From Xanthobacter sp. YC-JY1 (GTDB lineage Bacteria > Pseudomonadota > Alphaproteobacteria > Rhizobiales > Xanthobacteraceae), in NCBI RefSeq assembly GCF_021730305.1, contig NZ_CP032674.1:2961001-3025000 (forward strand): DNA of 64,000 nucleotides. Direction: 5' to 3'. The position numbers and the translations under genes were made by a program. Every line of letters begins with the position of its first letter. Within the stretch, counting starts at the first letter, position 1. The notes below the pieces were generated by a model. That model was given only the letters and a program-made list of their open reading frames with translations, ran no database searches and had not been told where the DNA came from. This document shows positions 51,846-62,200 of this stretch, piece by piece.

Positions 51846-53870
51846 CAATTGTATTTCACGCTCCCGGTCACTGAGAGACCCTCCCCGTAGAAGCACGCAT
51901 AGGCATTGGCGCAGGAGGCCACATAGGTCAGGTCGCCGATATTCTTGGCATTGACCTGCAACTGGGCCCCCTTCATCCGGGCGTCGAGCACGCCGAGGTC
52001 ATACTTCAGCATGGCATCGAACAGGGTATAGGCCGGCACCTCGAAGGTGTTGGCATTGTTGCCCCAGCTGGTGCCGATGTAGCGCACGCCTCCGCCCACC
52101 TCCAGCCCGCGCAGGGTGCCGCTGTCGAAGGCGTAGGTGGCCCACAGCGACGCCGTGTTCTGCGGGATGCGCGAGGGGGTCTTGCCCAGCTCGCTCGCCA
52201 CGCCGGTCTCCGTGATGGTGCTGTCGATATAGGAATAGGCGGCGATAAGTGAGATGTTCTTGTTCACCTCGGTGCGGGCGGAGAATTCGAAGCCGCGATT
52301 GTGGACCTCGCCGATCTGCTGATAGACATAGGCGCCATAAGCCGGGACATAGATGTTCTGCACCACGTTCTGCTGCCAGATGTCGTAGAAGGCTGCGGTG
52401 AGCAGGGTGCGGGTGCCTTCCGGCGCATACTTCACGCCCACCTCGAACTGCTGCGCGGTGGTCGGCTTGAACGGCGCCTCGCCGGAGGGCGGCGCATAGA
52501 TCGCCGGCTCGAACGAGGTGGAATAGCTCGCATAGGGCGCGATGCCGTTCGAGAAGGTGTAAAGGGCGCCGACCCGATAGGTGAAGGCGCTGTCATTGTA
52601 GCCCACCGCGCTCGGGCTCACATATTCGGTGATGGACGTATCGGCCCAGTCCTCGCGGATGCCGGCGATCAGGTGCAGGTCGCCGATCTTGACCTGATCC
52701 TGAAGGTAGAGGCCGAGCTGGCCCGCGGACATTTCCTGGTCCGAATAGGGGCTGAGCACCAGATTGGAGAAATTATAGCCGTAGATGGGGTTGGTGAGGC
52801 TGATGGTGGGCACGTCCGACCAGTTGTAGCCCCAGTTGTACTCGCGCGAGCGGAAGCGATAGTCGAGGCCGGCGAGGATGGTGTGTTCCGCGGGACCGGT
52901 GGAAAGCTTGAACTCGGCCTGATTGTCGTTGGTGAAAGTGCCCCAGGTATCGCCGCCGCCGGAAGCCGTGCGGTGAACCACGGTGTTGGCCCCCGTCTTT
53001 GGAGTAGCCATAGCCCTTGATGGGCCACACCGTGCCGGCCGCATCGAGGAAGTTGCGGTAGCCGAAGTCCGGTTCGTACTCGAAGCCGGAAAGAATGGTG
53101 AGGGTCGTGTCGGCGCTGGGCGCCCAGGTCAGCGAGGGGGCGATGGCGATGCCCTGCTGCTTGGCAAAATTCTCCTGCAGATTGGTGGAAAGGCCGGTTC
53201 CGACGATGCGGAAGGCCAGGGTGTCGCTGCCGACGATGCGGTCGGAGAAGTCGAACGAGCCCTGGAACATCATGTTGTTGCCGATGGTCAGTTCCACCTC
53301 GCGCAGGGGATGGTCGAAGATCGGCTTCTTGCTGACCATGTTGATGATGCCGCCGGGATTGACCTGGCCATAAAGCACCGACGAGGGACCGGCGAGCAGT
53401 TCGACCCGCTCGAGCAGGTAAGGGTAGATCTTGGCATAGTCGGCGTCACCGCCCAGCAGCATGCCGTCGAGATAGCGCGGCACATAGGCGAAGCCACGGA
53501 CGATAACCTCGTCGCGCACGTTCGAGGCGCCGCGATACTCCGAGAACACACCGGGCGTGTACCGCAGGGCCTCGGCGACCGACTCGACCTGCTGGTCTTC
53601 CATCTGCTGCCGCGGCACCACGGAGATGGATTGCGGGGTCTCCGCGATGGGCGTGTCCGTCTTGGTGCCGCTCAGGCTCTGGCGCGCGACATAGCCCTGC
53701 ACCGGGCCGTCGCCGCGCTCATCGAGGGCGTCGACATTCACCGTTCCCAGCGCGACAGCGGGGCTCTCCTGCGCCTGAGCGGCGCTGACCGCCAGCAGGC
53801 TGACAGCACCAAGGAGACCGGCGTGAAAAGCCGTGCGAGAACCGAAAGCGGATCGGCAATGAAAGACCAT
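51842..53870 (-). pseudogene. TonB-dependent siderophore receptor with a single-base frameshift
   Basis: Two adjacent frames together make a full receptor: a signal peptide ending AAQAQE, plug motifs (AETPQSISVVPRQQMEDQQ, VIVRGFAYVPRYLDGML, VELLAGPSSVLYGQVNPGG), then, in another frame, the barrel to a C-terminal SVTGSVKYNW. The break falls at the C5 run 52990-52994 on the plus strand (G5 in the coding sense). Removing one G joins KDG to ANTVVHR and restores one frame of about 675 residues. It may be a true mutation, a phase-variable tract or an assembly error. The Fes-family gene follows with a 4-nt overlap. Confidence 0.85.
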
Positions 53871-54042
53871 GGTCCAAGCCCCTGAAAACACGTCACGCGC
53901 GCCCCTTCGCGTGAGAAACCTTGACGCAGCACCACATGTATAAGATTTAGTATTTCATGCGTCGACGTCAGTGGTCGTTGCGCGAGCAGAAAAGATTTTC
54001 GCAAAAACGGCATGCGGGCAGCGCGAACTGCATGTCTTGAAT

Positions 54043-54058
54043 CTTAGGAATTCTAAAG
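54043..54058. promoter_or_regulatory. Irr/ICE-like palindrome upstream of the second AraC gene
   Basis: CTTAGGAATTCTAAAG is a near-perfect dyad similar to the Irr-binding ICE motif. It lies 13 bp upstream of the AraC start and in the divergent region shared with the frameshifted receptor, so it could mediate iron control of one or both. Confidence 0.45.
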
Positions 54059-54071
54059 TGCGGTCTTGAGA

Positions 54072-54929
54072 ATGGATATCCCACAGCATTTGTTCGTCGG
54101 AACCGTCGACGGGGAGCCAAATTGCGCACCCGACACAACGGTTTATGAGATTTGGCCGAAATTCGTCGTGATGGTGCTGCTGCAGGGAGCCCAGCATTTC
54201 GTCATCGATGACGCGCCATTCCGGATCGACGCCGGCTGCGGCGACGATGCGCGTCCGGTTGTCTTCCTGCTCAATGTTGCCCGATTTGCCCGTCTGCGAT
54301 TCGAGAACGACAGCACCATTCCCTTGCGGAAGATTATGATCTCGGCCCCCCATCCCTGGATGGATTGGCTCATGCGGACCCGCGGAAACGGCAGCTCTGC
54401 GCTGCACGATTTCCTGTCGACGCATCTGGCCCAGCTGAGCTTTCCCGTCAGCGTCCACATCCGGCAACTCGCGGAGCAGATCCTCCAGCCGCCGCCGTCC
54501 ATGGAAGGGGAAGTGCGCGCGCTCTACCGCAACTCGCGGGCCCTCGACATCATGTGCCTCGCCTGCGTCGCCATGTCCGAACGTTCGGAGGAGGAACGGC
54601 CCCGGCCTCAGCTGGTGAGCCGACGGCGCAGCGAGCGGGTGCGCGATTATGTGCTGGAGAATCTCGACAAGAGCCTGACCATCGAGGAGATCGCCGCGGA
54701 AGTGGGGGCCAGCGTCTCCTCAGTGCAGCGGCACTTCAAGGAACACTTCCAGATGACCGTGTTCGAGTTCATTCGCCGCGAGCGGCTGGCGCAGGCTTGT
54801 GCCTCTCTGGAGCGCGAGGGCGTCACCATCGCTCAAGCCGCCTATTCGGCCGGATATGCCGACCCTTCCAACTTCACGGTGGCCTTCAAGAAGGTCTATG
54901 GCGTGCCGCCCAAGTTCAAGCGTCGGTAG
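54072..54929 (+). CDS. AraC-family regulator (second siderophore regulator)
   Basis: The 285-residue protein has an N-terminal sensing half and a C-terminal AraC domain: LTIEEIAAEVGASVSSVQRHFKEHFQ and VTIAQAAYSAGYADPSNFTVAFKKVYG, ending VPPKFKRR. It is paralogous to the AraC protein at 45.3 kb, with a shorter sensing part. It is divergent from the frameshifted receptor and convergent with entA, stop to stop in 3 bp. It probably activates receptor or biosynthesis genes when the siderophore is present. Confidence 0.92.
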   Translation: MDIPQHLFVGTVDGEPNCAPDTTVYEIWPKFVVMVLLQGAQHFVIDDAPFRIDAGCGDDARPVVFLLNVARFARLRFENDSTIPLRKIMISAPHPWMDWLMRTRGNGSSALHDFLSTHLAQLSFPVSVHIRQLAEQILQPPPSMEGEVRALYRNSRALDIMCLACVAMSERSEEERPRPQLVSRRRSERVRDYVLENLDKSLTIEEIAAEVGASVSSVQRHFKEHFQMTVFEFIRRERLAQACASLEREGVTIAQAAYSAGYADPSNFTVAFKKVYGVPPKFKRR

Positions 54930-54932
54930 GCA

Positions 54933-55694
54933 TCAGCCGCGCAGGGTCGCCCCGCCATCCACATAGAGGTCGGCCATGGTGATGTGGCCGGCCCGATCGG
55001 AGGCGAGGAAAACCACCGCGTCCGCCACGTCCTGTGGCGTCGCGAGCTTGCCGAGCGGAATCCCGGCCTTGAAGGTTTGCGGCGAGCCGGCGATGACGGC
55101 TGCGGCGCCTTCCGGACCGGCCCACATGCCGGTCTGCATCGGCGTCAGGGTCGATCCGGGGGCGACGATGTTGCAGCGGATGCCATGCGGCGCCAGTTCC
55201 AGCCCGAGGCAGCGGGTGAACATGGTGGCGGCGGCCTTGGAGGCGGCATAGGCAGCCATGGCATGGCGCGGCACGCCTGCGGCATTCGAGCTGACCACCA
55301 CGATGACCCCTTCCCCGCGTGGCGCCATGCGCCGACCCAACGCACGGCCCAGGTGGAACACCCCATCCACGTTCACGGCAAAGACGCGGCGCCAGTCGGC
55401 GTCGGACATCTGCGTCACCAGTCCCGTGGCCAGGATGCCGGCGACGCTGATGCCGGCATGGATCGGGCCGAGCCGCTTCTCCACCTCCGCCACCAGGGCT
55501 TCGGTGGCGGCGGAATCCGCAACGTCGAGCGCCATGGGGTGCAGGCGATCGGAGGGCGAAAGTCTTGAAATATCAACGTCTGTCGCCACAACCCGCGCGC
55601 CTTCTGCGAGGAAGGCCTCGGCCACGGCGCGGCCGATGCCACCTGAGGCGCCGGTGACGAGGACGAGCCTGCCTTCAAGGCCGGATGAACGCAT
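54933..55694 (-). CDS. entA: 2,3-dihydro-2,3-dihydroxybenzoate dehydrogenase
   Basis: The 253-residue short-chain dehydrogenase begins at an ATG after GGGAGG. It has the NAD-binding TGASGGIGRAVAEAF, the catalytic Ser in VVSSNAAGVPRHAM and the Tyr-x3-Lys in YAASKAA. The terminal DLYVDGGATL is typical of EntA/DhbA. It oxidises the product of isochorismatase to 2,3-dihydroxybenzoate. Last gene of the NRPS-entC-entE-entB-entA run. Confidence 0.93.
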   Translation of the reverse strand: MRSSGLEGRLVLVTGASGGIGRAVAEAFLAEGARVVATDVDISRLSPSDRLHPMALDVADSAATEALVAEVEKRLGPIHAGISVAGILATGLVTQMSDADWRRVFAVNVDGVFHLGRALGRRMAPRGEGVIVVVSSNAAGVPRHAMAAYAASKAAATMFTRCLGLELAPHGIRCNIVAPGSTLTPMQTGMWAGPEGAAAVIAGSPQTFKAGIPLGKLATPQDVADAVVFLASDRAGHITMADLYVDGGATLRG

Positions 55695-55713
55695 CAGTAC
55701 CTCCCGCGACGGG

Positions 55714-56391
55714 TCACAGGACATCCATAGCCTGCTGCGCGACCAGCGGCACACCGCACACGTCCGCAACGTAAGCAATTGCGGAATCGTGCTTTTCCCG
55801 AGAGAAGTCGGCGACCGCATCGGCGATGAAGAAGGGCTCGATGTCGCGCATGAAGGCGTCGGCGGCGGTGAGCAGGCAGCCAATGTGGGCGTAGACGCCG
55901 CAGATGACGAGCTGGTCACGGCCGCGGGCGCGCATCAGCGCTTCAAGATTGCTCCGCTGGAATCCACTGTACCGGTGTTTGACAAGCACGATGTCCGTAT
56001 CGTTCGGGGCCAGTTCAGGCACGATCGGGCGGTGTTCAGTAGGGTCAGTCATGCCGGCGCCCCAGAGATCGGCCTGGAGCCCCCGGTCGCGCCGGTCCTG
56101 CTTCACCTCCTGCGCGGTGTAGAATATCGGGATACCTGCGCCGCGGCAGTGCGCAACCAGTCGGGCGATGTTGGCGACAACCGGCGCGAGGGGGCTCTCT
56201 TCCGCGGCGTAGGGACGCAGGAAATAGCGCTGCATGTCGTGCACCAGCAGCGCCGCCCGCTGACGCTCGGCGACCCAGGGCGCGCGCGCCTTCGGCAAGT
56301 CGGACTGGGTGGGCAGCGCATAGGGGGCGATGGCAGGAAGGCCGGGCCGCGGGGTGACGGCGGCCATGGTGCGGGCGGTTGCGGCGGACAT
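55714..56391 (-). CDS. entB: Isochorismatase lacking the aryl-carrier domain
   Basis: The 225-residue protein aligns with the isochorismatase part of EntB/DhbB: LPKARAPWVAERQRAALLVHDMQRYFL, VLVKHRYSGFQ and VYAHIGCLLTAADAFMRDIEPFFIADAVADFS. It ends at QQAMDVL where the bifunctional enzymes continue into a carrier domain of about 75 residues. No phosphopantetheine Ser motif is present. It hydrolyses isochorismate to 2,3-dihydro-2,3-dihydroxybenzoate. Its start overlaps the EntE stop by one base. Confidence 0.93.
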   Translation of the reverse strand: MSAATARTMAAVTPRPGLPAIAPYALPTQSDLPKARAPWVAERQRAALLVHDMQRYFLRPYAAEESPLAPVVANIARLVAHCRGAGIPIFYTAQEVKQDRRDRGLQADLWGAGMTDPTEHRPIVPELAPNDTDIVLVKHRYSGFQRSNLEALMRARGRDQLVICGVYAHIGCLLTAADAFMRDIEPFFIADAVADFSREKHDSAIAYVADVCGVPLVAQQAMDVL

Positions 56392-58025
56392 CAGGCGGTT
56401 TCCTTCTCGCGGGCGATGAGCATGTCCCTTAGTCGGGCGCGCAGCTCCTTGCGGCTGACCTTGCCAGCGGCGGTGGTGGCGAAGGCGTCCACCAGCACCA
56501 CCTGGTTCGGCACCTTGAACGGGGCGATATCGCGCCCGCGCATGAAGGCCTTCACCTCCGAAGCCTTCAGCCCCGGCACCTTGGCGATGACGAAGGCGCA
56601 GCTGCGCTCTCCGAGCATGGGGTCGGGCATGGCCACCACGGCAGCATCAAAGATGGCGGGATGGGCGAGGAGATGGTCCTCCACCTCCTCGGCCGAGATC
56701 TTCTCGCCAGCGCGGTTGATGTGGTCGCCCGCCCGCCCCTGCACGTCGAGATAGCCGCCGGGCAGGCGCCGCACGATGTCGCCGGTGCGGTAGAAGCCGT
56801 CCGCCGTGAAGCTCCGCGCATTGGCGGCGGGGTCGTCGTAATAGGCGCGGATGGTATAGGGGCCGCGCGTCAGCAGATGCCCCGGCGTGCCGTCCGGCAC
56901 GGGATGGCCAAGGTCGTCCACCACCAGCACCTCGTCGTCGGGGCTGATGGGGCGGCCCTGGGTCTCGATCACCGCCGCGTCGGGGTCGTCGAGCCGGGTG
57001 TAGTTCACCAGCCCCTCAGCCATGCCGAACACCTGCTGGAGCGCGCAGCCGAGAGTGGGCCGCACCCGCCGCGCCGCCTCGGGCGCGAATTTGGCGCCGC
57101 CCACCTGAAGCACCTCCAGGCTGGAAAGATCGTGCCCCGTCGTCGCCGCCGCCTGCATCCACAGGAGCGCCAGGGGCGGCACGAGGCCGGTGAGCGTGAC
57201 CTTCTCGCGGGCGATGAGGGGAAAGGCCACCTCCGGGCTCGGCGCCGGCGCCAGCACCACGCGGCCGCCCGCATGGAGCGTGCCCATGTGGCCCGGCGAG
57301 CTCATGGGAAAATTGTGCGCCACCGGCAAAGCGGCGAGATAGACCGTGCGGGCGGTGACACCGCAGATCTCATTGCTGGCGCGGAAACTGTAGATGTAGT
57401 CGTCATGGGTGCGGGGAATGAGCTTCGGCAGGCCTGTGCTGCCACCGGAAATCTGCAGGAAGGCGACCGAGGCCGGATCGGGATCGTCCGGCAAGGGTCC
57501 AGCGCCGGTCACGGCGTCGAGGGGCAAAAAGCCATCCAGGCCATCCCCCTCCCCCGCAATCACCACATGGCGCAGCGCCGGGGCCTCGACCCTGAGGGCG
57601 CGGGCGAGCGGGCGATAGTCGAAGCCGGCATAGTGGTCGCAGGCCACATAGCCGGCCGCCTCCGAGCGCCGGGCGAGATGGGCCACCTCGGCAAGGCGGT
57701 GGGCCGCCAGCGCATAGACCGGCACAAGCCCGGCGCGGAACAGGCCGAAGACGACGGAAAAGAACTCCGCCACATTGCCGAGTTGCACCAGCACCCGCGC
57801 CCCGGGCGCGAGCCCGAGGGCGAGGAATCCGGCCGCATGGGCCTCGGCGCGGCGGTTCAGCTCGCCATAGGTCCAGCGCCGCTCCCCGTCCACGATGGCC
57901 ACGGCGTCGGGCCGCTCCGCCGCCTGCCGCCGGAGCATGGCGGGGAAGGTCTCGCCGCGCCAGTAGCCGGCGGCCCGGTAGCGGGCGGCGAAGGCCTCGG
58001 GCCAGATCTGCCGGGGGCTGCTCAC
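56391..58025 (-). CDS. entE: 2,3-dihydroxybenzoate-AMP ligase
   Basis: The 544-residue adenylate-forming enzyme has core motifs [31 protein letters not shown] (the Asn that binds the hydroxybenzoate is typical of DHB/salicylate ligases), [20 protein letters not shown] and the C-terminal lysine in [12 protein letters not shown]. It activates 2,3-dihydroxybenzoate for loading onto an aryl carrier protein. The GTG start overlaps the EntC stop. Confidence 0.95.
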   Translation of the reverse strand: MSSPRQIWPEAFAARYRAAGYWRGETFPAMLRRQAAERPDAVAIVDGERRWTYGELNRRAEAHAAGFLALGLAPGARVLVQLGNVAEFFSVVFGLFRAGLVPVYALAAHRLAEVAHLARRSEAAGYVACDHYAGFDYRPLARALRVEAPALRHVVIAGEGDGLDGFLPLDAVTGAGPLPDDPDPASVAFLQISGGSTGLPKLIPRTHDDYIYSFRASNEICGVTARTVYLAALPVAHNFPMSSPGHMGTLHAGGRVVLAPAPSPEVAFPLIAREKVTLTGLVPPLALLWMQAAATTGHDLSSLEVLQVGGAKFAPEAARRVRPTLGCALQQVFGMAEGLVNYTRLDDPDAAVIETQGRPISPDDEVLVVDDLGHPVPDGTPGHLLTRGPYTIRAYYDDPAANARSFTADGFYRTGDIVRRLPGGYLDVQGRAGDHINRAGEKISAEEVEDHLLAHPAIFDAAVVAMPDPMLGERSCAFVIAKVPGLKASEVKAFMRGRDIAPFKVPNQVVLVDAFATTAAGKVSRKELRARLRDMLIAREKETA

Positions 58026-59266
58026 GAGCGGGCTCCGGGTGTCGCGGCAATTCCGAGCGCGTTCAGCAGGGCGCCGAACTTGGCGGCCGTCTCCTCGGTT
58101 TCCGCCTGCGGGTCGGAGCCGGGCACGATCCCGGCCCCGGCATAGAGGCGGGCCGTGGCGCCGGAGATTTCCGCACAGCGGATGGTTACGTACCAGGCGC
58201 CGTCGCCGCGCCCGTCACACCAGCCCGCCGTCCCGGCATAGAAATCCCGGTCATAGCCTTCGAGCGTGCCGATGTGACGGGCGGCCGCCGCGCGGGGCAC
58301 GCCGCACACGGCGGGGGTCGGGTGCAGCGTGGCGGCGAGCAGAGCGGCGGAGTGGTCGGGGTCCTTAAGGTCGCCCTTGATGCGGGTGCCGAGGTGCCAC
58401 ATGCTGGCCGTGCTGGCGAGGGCCATCCCCTCCGGCCGGAACAGGCGGCGGCAGAATGGCGCCAGCGTATCGAGGATGAATTCCACCACGAGGGCATGTT
58501 CGCGCCGGTCCTTGCCCGATGCGGCGAGACCGGCCGCGGCGGCCGCGTCCTCGGCAAGGTCGGCCCGGCGGCGGGCGGAACCGGCGAGCGGATGGGAGGA
58601 GATGCGTGCTCCGGATTTCGCCAGCAGCAGTTCCGGCGTCGCTCCGGCCATCACGCGAGGCACGCCGTCGCGTGGCAGCAGGGGCACGAGGAAGGCCGTG
58701 ACCGCGGGATCGACGGCCAGCCGGCGGAACAGGGCCGGCAGGTCGATGGCATGGTCGGCGGTGGCGAGGAGGCTGCGGGACAGCACGATCTTCCTGAGCC
58801 CGCCAGGCTGGCCCGCCTCCACCGCCATTTGCGCGAGGGCCTTTTGCACCGACGCGGCGTAGCCCTCTGCGGAGGGCTCCGGAACGAGCTGCCAGCCCTG
58901 GCCGGGCGCGGCCGGCACCGGGCTCAGCGGCGCGGCGCAGCGCACCGCCTCGGCGGCCTGCCAGAGGCAATCCCCGGCGCCGCGATCGAACGGCAGGGCG
59001 CCCGCCACCACGGCCTCGCGGCCCGCCTCCCCGAAGAAGGCATCCAGCCGCGCACCCAGCGTGTCCGCCGCGCCGCGTGGCAGCGCCGCGGCGGCGCCGG
59101 TGCCATGCAGCAGTCGTCCGCGCGACTGGAAGGCGAACACGCTTCCCGCCGCGCCGGGACACGGGGCGGGGTCCAGCGCCGGCAGCGCGCCGAAAGCACG
59201 CAGCGGAGCGGGACGCAGGGACGCAGGAGCGGGTGGACGGACTGTGGGACGTGCCAGCACATTCAT
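58022..59266 (-). CDS. entC: Isochorismate synthase
   Basis: The 414-residue protein starts at an ATG after GGAGG. Chorismate-binding motifs: [59 protein letters not shown] and [15 protein letters not shown]. These match EntC/DhbC rather than salicylate synthase. It converts chorismate to isochorismate, the first committed step to 2,3-dihydroxybenzoate. Located 29 bp after the NRPS gene. Confidence 0.94.
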   Translation of the reverse strand: MNVLARPTVRPPAPASLRPAPLRAFGALPALDPAPCPGAAGSVFAFQSRGRLLHGTGAAAALPRGAADTLGARLDAFFGEAGREAVVAGALPFDRGAGDCLWQAAEAVRCAAPLSPVPAAPGQGWQLVPEPSAEGYAASVQKALAQMAVEAGQPGGLRKIVLSRSLLATADHAIDLPALFRRLAVDPAVTAFLVPLLPRDGVPRVMAGATPELLLAKSGARISSHPLAGSARRRADLAEDAAAAAGLAASGKDRREHALVVEFILDTLAPFCRRLFRPEGMALASTASMWHLGTRIKGDLKDPDHSAALLAATLHPTPAVCGVPRAAAARHIGTLEGYDRDFYAGTAGWCDGRGDGAWYVTIRCAEISGATARLYAGAGIVPGSDPQAETEETAAKFGALLNALGIAATPGARS

Positions 59267-59295
59267 GGCCGACCTCCGTGCAGGTGAAAGGGAAA

Positions 59296-62200
59296 CTAGC
59301 CCGCCATCTGGCTGGCACGGCTCAGGCTTCGCCGCTGGCCCGCGTCGCTCTCCTCGATCAGCGCATTGAGCAGCGGACCGAGGATTTCCAGGGAGGCGGG
59401 GGAAACGATGTCCTCGTGCGAGCAATGGGCGAGACGATGGATGGAAAGCTGCCCGACCCGGGGCTTCCACGCCCCCTCGGGGTCGATCTCCGGCAGCATG
59501 GATTTCATGGCCACGAACAAGGTGACGTGGCCGTCGTAGTCTTCCGTCCGCGCCTGAGACAGCAATGTCACGGCGTCCCGGTAGTTCTCGAAGATGTGGC
59601 CGAACATTTCTTCCTTCTCGCGGCGGAAATCGTCGTCCATGACGTCGGCCATGGCCTCGTTGATGAACCTTTCCTGCTCGCGCTCGGCGCCGATATTGGC
59701 CTGTGCGCCCTCGGGATCGCTCCAGTCGTGGGCCTCGGCGGGATAGGTGTCGAGCAGGCCGAGGAAGCGCACCTCCTCGCCCAGACGGCGCAGGCGCACC
59801 GCCATGCCGTAGGCGATGGTGCCGCCCAGCGAATAGCCGAGGAGATAATAGGGGCCGCTCGGCTGCACCTCGCGCAGGATGGCGAGTTGGCGGTCGCACA
59901 CTTCGTCCATGTCGGCGCCCGTGGCGATGGGGCCGAGGGGCCGCGGCGACTGAAGGCCGACGATGGGCATGTCGCGCCGCAGATAGCGCGACAGCACGCT
60001 GTACTGCCACGACACCCCGGACGCCGGATAGATGCAGACGAGCGGCGCGCCGCGCCCCTCGCGCAGGCGGACGACAAGATCGAAGCCGCTTTTCGCCATG
60101 CCGCCCACGATGTCGCCGGCGACGAGATGCTCGGCGAGCCGCGCGACGGTGGGCATCAGCACGATCTGGCCCACGGAGACCTGCCGCTTCAGCTCGCGCC
60201 GGATGCGCGCGGCGAGTCGCATGGCCAGCAGGGAATGCCCGCCGAGGGCGAAGAAGTCGTCGTCCGCGGCGACGCTCTCGCGCTCCAGCAGATCGGCGAA
60301 GATGGCGGCGAGGCGGCTCTCCAGCCCCTCCGCCGGCGGACGGCCGCCCGTTCCGGCGTCAGAAAGGTTCGGCAGCGGCAGGGCCTTGCGGTCGAGCTTG
60401 CCGTTGGGCGAGACCGGGACGGCATCGAGGGTCACCAGCGCCGCCGGCACCATGTGGGCGGGCAGCACCGCCTTCAGGGCAGCCCGCACCGCATCGAGGT
60501 CGAGGGCCGCGCCGGGGGCCGGCACCAGATAGCCGACAATCTGGCGCGCATCGGCCCCCGCCACGGTCACCGCCCCGCCGAGGCTCGCCGCATGGGCGAT
60601 GGCGCGGGCCACGCCCGGCAGCCTCTCCATCTGCGCCTCGATCTCGCCCAGCTCCACGCGCTGGCCGCGGATCTTGATCTGGTGGTCGGTGCGGCCGAGA
60701 TACTCCACCTCGCCGCTCGCCAGCCAGCGGGCTACGTCGCCGGTGCGGTACATGCGCGCGCCCTCGGCGAAGGGATCGGCGACGAACCGCTCGGCGGTGA
60801 GGCCGGGGCGGTTGAGATAGCCGTGGCCGAGTTGCACGCCGCACAGATAAAGCTCGCCCGCGCCCCCCACCGGCACCGGTCGCAGATGATGGTCGAGGAT
60901 GCGCAGCGCGGTGTTCCACACCGGTCGTCCGATGGGCACGCCCCCCTCGCCCTCGGCGAGCGGCCCGGTGGCAGGCGCGGAGGTCACGTCCACGGCGGCC
61001 TCGGTGGGACCGTAGAGATTGTGCAGCCGGGCCTCCGGCAGAGCGGCGGCAAAGCTGCGGGCAAGGCCCTTCCCCAGCGCCTCGCCGCTGGCGAACACCG
61101 TGCGCAGGCTGCGGCAGTCGGTCCCCCGTCCGGCGTCTTCCACCGCATCGAGGAAGAGGACGAGCATGGACGGCACGAAATGCAGCGTCGTCACGCCATG
61201 GGTGGCGATGAGGCCGATGAGCGCGTCGGGATCGCGGTGCGCCTCCGGCGGCGGCATCACCAGCCGCGCGCCGACGACGTAGGACCAGAAGAATTCCCAC
61301 ACCGAGACATCGAAGCCGCACGGCGTTTTCTGCAGCACCACGTCGCTGCCATCGAGCGGATAGGCGTGCTGCATCCACAGGATGCGGTTGACGATGGCCC
61401 GGTGCGGGATCACCGCCGCCTTGGGCCGGCCGGTGGTGCCGGAGGTGTAGAGCACATAGGCCGGATGATCGGGCGCGAGGCCATCCGTCGGCACGTGTTC
61501 CCCGGCCTCGACATCGGGGTCGGCGAGGATATCGAAGACCAGTGCCGGCATGTGCTCCGGAAGCAGGGCGCGCGTTGCGCTGTCGGTGACGACGAGCCGG
61601 GGCGCGGCGTCGTCGAGCATGTAGGCGAGCCGTTCGGAGGGATAGCCGAGGTCGAGGGGCAGGAAGGCGGCGCCCGCCTCGATCACCGCCAGCAAAGCGA
61701 GGCTGAGCCGCGCCGAGCGCGGCAGCGCCACCGCCACCACGTCGCCGGGCCGGACCCCGGCCGCGCGCAGGTCCCGCGCGAGGCGCAGCACCTGGTGGCG
61801 GACCTCCCTGAAAGTCAGGGCACCGGCCTCGTCGACCAGCGCCACCGCCTCCGGCGTGCGCGCCGCCTGCGCCACCAGGAGGTCACGCAGGGTGAGCGCA
61901 GGCAGCGGCCGCTCCGTGGCGTTGACGGACGCCATGAAGGCGAGGTCCTCGGCGGAGGCCATGGGGAGCGCGGCGAGCGGCAGGCCGGGCGCGGTGGCGA
62001 GGGCCTCGAGGAGGCCGGCGATGCGCCGGACGAAGGCGCCGGCATCGGCCAGGGCGCCCCGGTTTTCCACCAGCAGCGTCAGCGCCGCGCCGGGCAGCAC
62101 CAGCAAGGCGAGCGGATAATGGCTGTAGCCGCGGTTGCGGATGTCGGCGAGCCTGAGGCCGGCCATGTCCTGGTCGAGATAGTCGCTGTCGGGATAGTTC

